Assembly (NCBI GenBank): GCA_037147395.1
Contig: JBAWVG010000036.1
Span: 1-15,755 of the forward strand
Reading direction: 5' to 3'
DNA from: VFJL01 sp037147395
Lineage (GTDB): Bacteria > Pseudomonadota > Gammaproteobacteria > Burkholderiales > Nitrosomonadaceae
Length of the DNA stretch: 15,755 nucleotides
Each line of letters begins with the position of its first letter. Position 1 is the stretch's first letter. A program made the position numbers and the translations under genes. The notes beneath the pieces were generated by a model. The model had not been told where the DNA came from. It did no database searches and worked only from the letters and a program-made list of their open reading frames with translations. This document shows, piece after piece, positions 14,281-15,755 of this stretch.

Positions 14281-14943
14281 GTGACGCATCTGCCGATGAT
14301 CAATGCAGTCCTCTTTGACCTCGACGGCACCCTTGCCGATACCGCGCCCGATCTGGGTCATGCACTCAACCTGCAACGTATCGCTCGCGGACTATCGCCC
14401 CTTCCTCTTGAATTGATCCGGACCGAAGCATCGGCCGGTGCACGGGGTCTATTGAGACTGGGATTTAATATCGGCCCAGGCGACTCAGATTATCCCGATA
14501 TGCGTGAGGAGTTTCTAGACCTTTACGCGGCCCGACTATGCCACGATACCCAATTATTTCCAGGAGTATCTGAACTACTCGATCAGATTGATGCTCTCAA
14601 ACTGCCCTGGGGCATCGTCACCAACAAACCCTCTCGATTTTCCAAGCCCCTGATTCATCTGCTAGGACTGAGCAAGCGGGCTTCGTGCCTCATTAGCGGG
14701 GGCGACACCACCCACTCTAAGCCTCATCCAGAACCCCTTCTAGCAGCAAGCCACGCGTTGGCCATTGCACCTAATACTTGCATCTATCTGGGAGACGACA
14801 TGAGGGATGTGGAGGCCAGTCTGGCTGCGGGAATGGAGCCCGTCATCGCTAGATACGGATACCTGGGAAATGGTCATCCGCCCGAGTCTTGGGGAGCCAG
14901 ATACCTGATTGACCATCCTCATGAGCTACTTGCTTATCTTTAA
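14281..14943 (+). CDS. gph: Phosphoglycolate phosphatase (HAD superfamily)
   Basis: Gph hydrolyses 2-phosphoglycolate, a product of oxidative DNA damage repair and of Rubisco oxygenation, to glycolate. The 220 residues contain all HAD motifs: FDLDGTLADT (Asp13 nucleophile, Asp15), VTNKPSRFSKP (Thr114), a conserved lysine in HSKPHPEPL (147) and YLGDDMRDVEA (Asp172, Asp173), with a C1-type helical cap (about 22-90). The start is taken as GTG at 14281, 7 bases after ubiG; ATG at 14296 is an alternative, and neither has a strong ribosome site. The family also includes the very similar N-acetylmuramic acid 6-phosphate phosphatase MupP and pyrophosphatases, and the ubiG-adjacent gene has been assigned MupP in some gammaproteobacteria, so the substrate is less certain than the fold. 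Confidence 0.85.
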   Translation: MTHLPMINAVLFDLDGTLADTAPDLGHALNLQRIARGLSPLPLELIRTEASAGARGLLRLGFNIGPGDSDYPDMREEFLDLYAARLCHDTQLFPGVSELLDQIDALKLPWGIVTNKPSRFSKPLIHLLGLSKRASCLISGGDTTHSKPHPEPLLAASHALAIAPNTCIYLGDDMRDVEASLAAGMEPVIARYGYLGNGHPPESWGARYLIDHPHELLAYL

Positions 14944-14957
14944 GTCGGCAGATCCTT

Positions 14958-14972
14958 GATTCTGTTAGAATC
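14958..14972. repeat. Inverted repeat between gph and ssrA
   Basis: GATTCT-GTT-AGAATC is a perfect 6-bp inverted repeat 15 bases after the gph stop. There is no T-run, so it is at best a weak transcript end for the mtaD-ubiG-gph unit, or a binding site upstream of the tmRNA promoter. Confidence 0.35.
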
Positions 14973-14991
14973 TGGTCAGTGGTGGTTGAAC

Positions 14992-15018
14992 TTTACGGTT
15001 TAATCACCATCTTATAGT
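14992..15018 (+). promoter_or_regulatory. Candidate promoter of ssrA
   Basis: TTTACG (14992-14997) and TATAGT (15013-15018) are separated by 15 bases. Transcription would start near 15025, about ten bases before the mature tmRNA 5' end at 15035, as expected for a precursor trimmed by RNase P. TTGAAC at 14986 is an alternative -35 but would be 21 bases away. The spacing is not ideal. Confidence 0.35.
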
Positions 15019-15034
15019 TAATACAGAGAATGCC

Positions 15035-15397
15035 GGGGGCGACTTGGCTTCGACGTGGGTTGCAAAGCAGCGCAGGGCATACCGAGGACCAGTCACCTCG
15101 TAAATACATCTGGAAAAGCAATAGTCGCAAACGACGAACGTTACGCTCTAGCCGCTTAAATCCGGCTGGACTCTGCACCGGTGGGCCTCAACGCCGGGTC
15201 TGGCAACAGACAGCAGAGCCATTAACGAGGATCGCGCTCAGTAGGGTCGCTTTACAGAGCGTTAAAAAATAGGTGGCTCGCCTGTCATCAGCCCGCCGGT
15301 TGGCGGATGCCGGGTCAAACTAAATAACATGGCTAAGTATGTAGAACTGACTGTAGAGGACTTGCGGACGCGGGTTCGATTCCCGCCGCCTCCACCA
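15035..15397 (+). ncRNA. ssrA: Transfer-messenger RNA (tmRNA)
   Basis: tmRNA rescues stalled ribosomes with SmpB and tags the unfinished protein for proteolysis. The one-piece form is complete, about 363 nt. The 5' end GGGGGCGACTTGGCTTCGACG pairs its first seven bases with CGCCTCC before the terminal ACCA, and the third pair is G-U, the alanine identity element. The T-arm is GCGGG-TTCGATT-CCCGC and CCA is encoded. The segment around the resume codon, ATAGTCGCAAACGACGAA, is classic. A strong terminator follows. The tag frame (15127-15159) reads ANDERYALAA, a form I recall from betaproteobacteria. Its 3' end is a common integration site for islands and phages, relevant to the unexplained sequence after it. 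Confidence 0.97.
15127..15159 (+). other. tmRNA tag peptide reading frame
   Basis: GCA AAC GAC GAA CGT TAC GCT CTA GCC GCT TAA encodes ANDERYALAA and stop. The resume codon is the GCA after AATAGTC. With the alanine carried on tmRNA itself the full tag is A-ANDERYALAA. The ALAA end is the ClpXP degradation signal known from E. coli. Confidence 0.93.
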
Positions 15398-15406
15398 ATG
15401 AGAAAA

Positions 15407-15437
15407 GACCAACCACTTATCCGGTTGGTCTTTTTTT
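15407..15437 (+). terminator. Intrinsic terminator of ssrA
   Basis: GACCAACC and GGTTGGTC form a perfect 8-bp stem with an 8-base loop, followed by seven T residues and preceded by AAAA, so it may act in both directions. It begins 10 bases after the mature tmRNA end. Confidence 0.93.
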
Positions 15438-15444
15438 ACCTACT

Positions 15445-15462
15445 CCCGCGTACCTGCGCGGG
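15445..15462. repeat. GC-rich hairpin after ssrA
   Basis: CCCGCG-TACCTG-CGCGGG is a perfect 6-bp stem, 8 bases after the terminator T-run. It has no T-tract of its own. Its shape recalls the stem of some CRISPR repeats, but it occurs once only. Confidence 0.5.
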
Positions 15463-15571
15463 TTCGTGAGGATTCTTTCGGACTTCCATTTTCTGCATTC
15501 CGTCACGTTTTGGTCACAATTCTCTCTCTCCTCGCCATTATTCTCTGGTGCCCCAACCTCTACATTGGATG

Positions 15572-15628
15572 AAGTCCGCATCTTCGAATTTTTATTCCTC
15601 GTTAATTCAATAGATTACATGCGGACTT
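15572..15628. repeat. Long-arm inverted repeat AAGTCCGCAT / ATGCGGACTT
   Basis: AAGTCCGCAT (15572-15581) and ATGCGGACTT (15619-15628) are perfect 10-bp inverted copies separated by 37 AT-rich bases. A third partial copy, CGGACTT, lies at 15479-15485. The heptamer therefore appears three times in 150 bases in alternating orientation, like multiple binding sites of one protein. Confidence 0.6.
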
Positions 15629-15690
15629 ATCAACGCGGTTTGATTGGAGAATTGGTAGGCGAAGAGGAATGATGTAAAGCAAGACGTTGC

Positions 15691-15707
15691 GTTGAGGGAG
15701 ACTCAAC
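15691..15707. repeat. Inverted repeat GTTGAG / CTCAAC
   Basis: GTTGAG (15691-15696) and CTCAAC (15702-15707) with a 5-base loop form a small perfect hairpin, 20 bases before an ATG that opens a frame running off the window. No T-run follows. Confidence 0.35.
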
Positions 15708-15755
15708 AGAAAGAGAAACTGGTAGCATGAACCCCACCTCTTGGAAGACGAAAAA

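Larger units (their letters stand above)
15438..15755. other. Sequence downstream of ssrA with no recognised gene
   Basis: This 318-base stretch is richer in A and T than the rest in its middle part. A 68-codon frame from GTG at 15466 to 15672 is open but has no ribosome site, a poor composition and no family resemblance, so I do not call it. An ATG at 15727 opens a frame (MNPTSWKTK) that runs off the window end and could begin a real gene, but only nine codons are visible. The stretch carries three inverted repeats, described separately. Its place directly after tmRNA is where integrated elements often begin; no integrase is visible. Confidence 0.45.

Noticed and set aside
15030..15272. Open frame of 80 codons over the tmRNA
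   Set aside because: The sequence is the structured tmRNA; only the short tag frame is translated.
15440..15470. CRISPR-like repeat (GC-rich stem near the tmRNA end)
   Set aside because: Only one copy exists, with no spacers or second repeat nearby; the hairpin shape alone is not evidence.
15466..15672. Possible 68-residue protein downstream of tmRNA
   Set aside because: GTG start, no ribosome site, low-complexity Phe/Ser-rich N-terminus and no known relatives; it also spans an inverted repeat. Not enough to call a gene.

Overview
The window is a core chromosomal segment from a proteobacterium of about 50% GC. Several things point to a betaproteobacterium (Nitrosomonadales-like) or a close gammaproteobacterial relative: the aromatic/serine gene cluster behind gyrA; OmpA-like proteins with a CWxT-x-WTPAxAxxECxPDLV segment beside ubiG and gph; a ubiquinone gene; and a one-piece tmRNA whose tag reads ANDERYALAA. 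This placement is an inference from gene order and protein style, not from a search.

Left two thirds (235-10137), minus strand: one tightly packed run read in the order gyrA, serC, serA, pheA, hisC, DAHP synthase (aroF), tyrA and a SpoU/TrmH-family RNA methyltransferase. Gaps are 11-45 bases, and two junctions overlap (serC/serA by 8 nt, hisC/aroF by 4 nt). It is a variant of the 'aromatic supraoperon'. AroF starts the shikimate pathway, PheA and TyrA take the two branches from chorismate and prephenate, and HisC can serve as the aromatic aminotransferase as well as in histidine synthesis. SerC and SerA make serine. The usual distal genes aroA, cmk and rpsA are absent; the methyltransferase follows tyrA instead.

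Right third (10434-14943), plus strand, divergent from gyrA: two tandem paralogous OmpA-like envelope proteins, each followed by a clear intrinsic terminator, then mtaD, ubiG and gph. MtaD (SAH/MTA deaminase) lies 4 bases upstream of the SAM-dependent methyltransferase UbiG, so an enzyme that removes S-adenosylhomocysteine is linked to one that makes it. The second terminator ends only 17 bases before the mtaD start, leaving no room for a promoter between them.

Right edge: ssrA (tmRNA, 15035-15397) with its tag reading frame and terminator. The last ~320 bases have no recognisable gene but carry several inverted repeats, including three copies of CGGACTT. The 3' end of tmRNA is a known integration site for mobile elements, so this tail may be the start of an accessory region, though no integrase is visible. 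I found no CRISPR array, insertion sequence, toxin-antitoxin pair or clear defence system. The more interesting signals are regulatory: the ompA leaders, the terminator at mtaD and the repeats beside tmRNA.
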